Positions 5,301 to 5,601 of a stretch of DNA of 5,601 nucleotides are shown here, one piece after another. The stretch spans positions 1 to 5,601 of the forward strand of contig JANYGM010000250.1 in NCBI GenBank assembly GCA_025362415.1, read 5' to 3'. A program made the translations under genes and the position numbers. This DNA comes from a bacterium. GTDB lineage: Bacteria > Bacteroidota > Bacteroidia > Cytophagales > Thermonemataceae. The notes under the pieces were generated by a model. That model was not told the origin of the DNA and searched no databases. It saw only the letters and a list, made by a program, of their open reading frames with translations. Every line of letters begins with the position of its first letter. Within the stretch, counting starts at the first letter, position 1.

Positions 5301-5601
5301 TGCCAACCACAACAGAAAAAACTGCAAAATACAACAAACAAGAGGCACAACTAGTATCTTTGATTATTTCTGTGATTACAAATGCGCTCAAAAAACAAGG
5401 AAAACTTACATCTCAAAGTATTGGCGTGATTACGCCATACAGAGCGCAAATTGCGGAGATAAACGCCCTTCTTTCACCAGAAATGCGTGAAATAATTACG
5501 GTAGATACAGTAGAGCGTTATCAAGGAAGTGAAAGAGATATAATTATTATGTCTATGGCAGTAAATTATGGCTCACAACTCACTAATTTACAGTCTTTTA
5601 A
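2342..5601 (+). CDS. Dna2-like nuclease-helicase (PD-(D/E)XK nuclease + SF1 helicase), 3'-truncated by window edge
   Basis: The frame is open from ATG 2342 to the right edge: 1086 residues plus two bases. Upstream the frame is closed by TAA at 2288-2290 with no earlier ATG. Domain order: an uncharacterised helical N-terminus (1 to about 170); an alpha/beta region (about 180-300); a RecB/Cas4/Dna2-type nuclease with Glu345 in EPSF, GLQGRLD (Asp360), IELKSGK (Glu380, Lys382) and QVACY (Gln402, Tyr406); a beta-barrel-like segment starting FRKGDIVVVYP (about 575-660) with an Asn/Glu-rich insert (595-613); then a UPF1/Dna2-type superfamily 1 helicase. Helicase motifs are Walker A GPPGTGKT (731-738), Ia AFTNRA (761-766), Walker B DEAS (851-854), GDEKQLPAV (875-883), FRTH with Arg935, TPYRAQ (1031-1036), and VDTVERYQGSERD (1054-1066). 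Motif VI and the C-terminus lie beyond the window. The known eukaryotic Dna2 trims flaps and resects DNA ends; a role in DNA repair, replication or phage defence is inferred here. The CxxCx5C Fe-S pattern is absent. It appears monocistronic on its 5' side. Confidence 0.92.
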   Translation, partial: MLLSAINTQYFYDNLFQITQQKNPKKQIFDLSKQFLALLATLTENEKQIFVGIFSKINFVVQAHNLGNEIDEKLQNLRRFIRKNASQNNFTPTQEQVNACIKILLELILQFADFELDNVKNKELVNILQTNENIIFSRQTPQDKIKRLYVSILEKTSIEKDENGKNTATITAKTDGLGIIKINIADVVYSGSYTYRMTDNVRYLQNFQSAYFTDLERIEANLFASTDTTLIIASPDYLVDASNIAKCFYQGGSSPYVSLLSKMQFFAGNEKTLLGNLINDLLDRLVINPEILFIEAMKQTFKERSVECAVYDSDTLKRLYGELEGHFNTVKKEITAFKAHKLTTEPSFISNIYGLQGRLDLLVEYDNNDQQKGNRKDIIELKSGKFPVNNPFQLAWDNETTQVACYNLLIDSAFEDRNGVSAILYSKDPQNPLRDCGKLNFEKQKVMLMRNRLVSLDFELAKGNRKIFDLLQKSTQNAGLPPFKVQEVDNFNAKWNKISELEKNYFVEFLAFVMRELMTAKIGGTSNENTGEGFAGLWKNSSEEKATNFLILNNLVIKDFDNKTSKITFSRDRSAGATTTFRKGDIVVVYPISRENLEGNLTENKENQQENETLKSPISQQILRGTISEISAETLVISLRNKFVDSFFFEKYNYWATEQDFMESGYEAQITSLSMFLEADERKKKLLLGLIEPQFDKDFSAKFDKIKDLSEEQNEILAQALSAQDYFILQGPPGTGKTSAMLKNMVKYLYEKTEETIVLLAFTNRATDEICEKIKNITLENNENSEKNNINFIRLGYVNKDNPLAEFSLTNEEDLRKVRTRLAECRVFVSTVSSYYKNQHLVPKHDTIIIDEASQLLEPHLCGILPKFKRFILVGDEKQLPAVVTQATDLQKVNNNSLKEIGISDLSISMFERLLINAQKNNWNGAFAMLSRQFRTHEDVLAFFGREFYDNKLYIGSERQKEKLDFYDANARNNMEKLLASNRCLFLPTTTEKTAKYNKQEAQLVSLIISVITNALKKQGKLTSQSIGVITPYRAQIAEINALLSPEMREIITVDTVERYQGSERDIIIMSMAVNYGSQLTNLQSF

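Noticed and set aside
4855..5490. Further short open frames on both strands near the right edge
   Set aside because: They overlap the helicase motifs in other frames and lack any recognisable feature.
4532..5601. RecD, UvrD or RecBCD component
   Set aside because: The GPPGTGKT, DEAS, GDEKQLPAV and YQGSERD motifs follow the UPF1/Dna2 branch of SF1, and the nuclease is N-terminal, not C-terminal as in RecB or AddA.

Overview
The window looks like chromosomal DNA from an AT-rich member of the Bacteroidota, possibly a Cytophagales-type marine or soil bacterium. The phylum call rests on three things: the style of the encoded proteins, TAnnTTTG-type -7 boxes in the divergent intergenic region, and start codons preceded by A/T-rich stretches rather than Shine-Dalgarno sequences. 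Genus and species cannot be told from the sequence.

Layout. (1) Positions 1-582, plus strand: the C-terminal two thirds of menB (1,4-dihydroxy-2-naphthoyl-CoA synthase, menaquinone synthesis), closed by a very long perfect hairpin with a T-run (591-652). (2) Positions 764-1264, minus strand: a small DUF6398-family protein converging on menB. (3) Positions 1265-1603: a gene-free spacer rich in repeats. It holds two REP-like GC-rich palindromes exactly 50 bp apart, one showing a compensatory base-pair change. It also holds a pair of imperfect inverted repeats about 180 bp apart enclosing several hairpins (a possible MITE-like element or structured RNA), and a run of six 7-bp repeats ending next to the stop codon of the following gene. 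(4) Positions 1604-2203, minus strand: a small exported protein of unknown function with a signal peptide. (5) Positions 2204-2341: a divergent promoter region with a -7 box on each strand and a 12-bp direct repeat just before the next start codon. (6) Positions 2342 to the right edge, plus strand: a large multidomain protein (1086 codons visible, C-terminus cut off) that fuses a Dna2/RecB/Cas4-like PD-(D/E)XK nuclease to a UPF1/Dna2-type superfamily 1 helicase.

The genes do not form one pathway. MenB is housekeeping respiratory-quinone metabolism. The nuclease-helicase is a DNA-processing enzyme (repair, replication or possibly defence) transcribed alone from its own promoter region. The DUF6398 and exported proteins are uncharacterised. 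The most interesting items are the Dna2-like protein, which lacks the usual Fe-S cysteine pattern, and the structured repeat cluster at 1383-1602.
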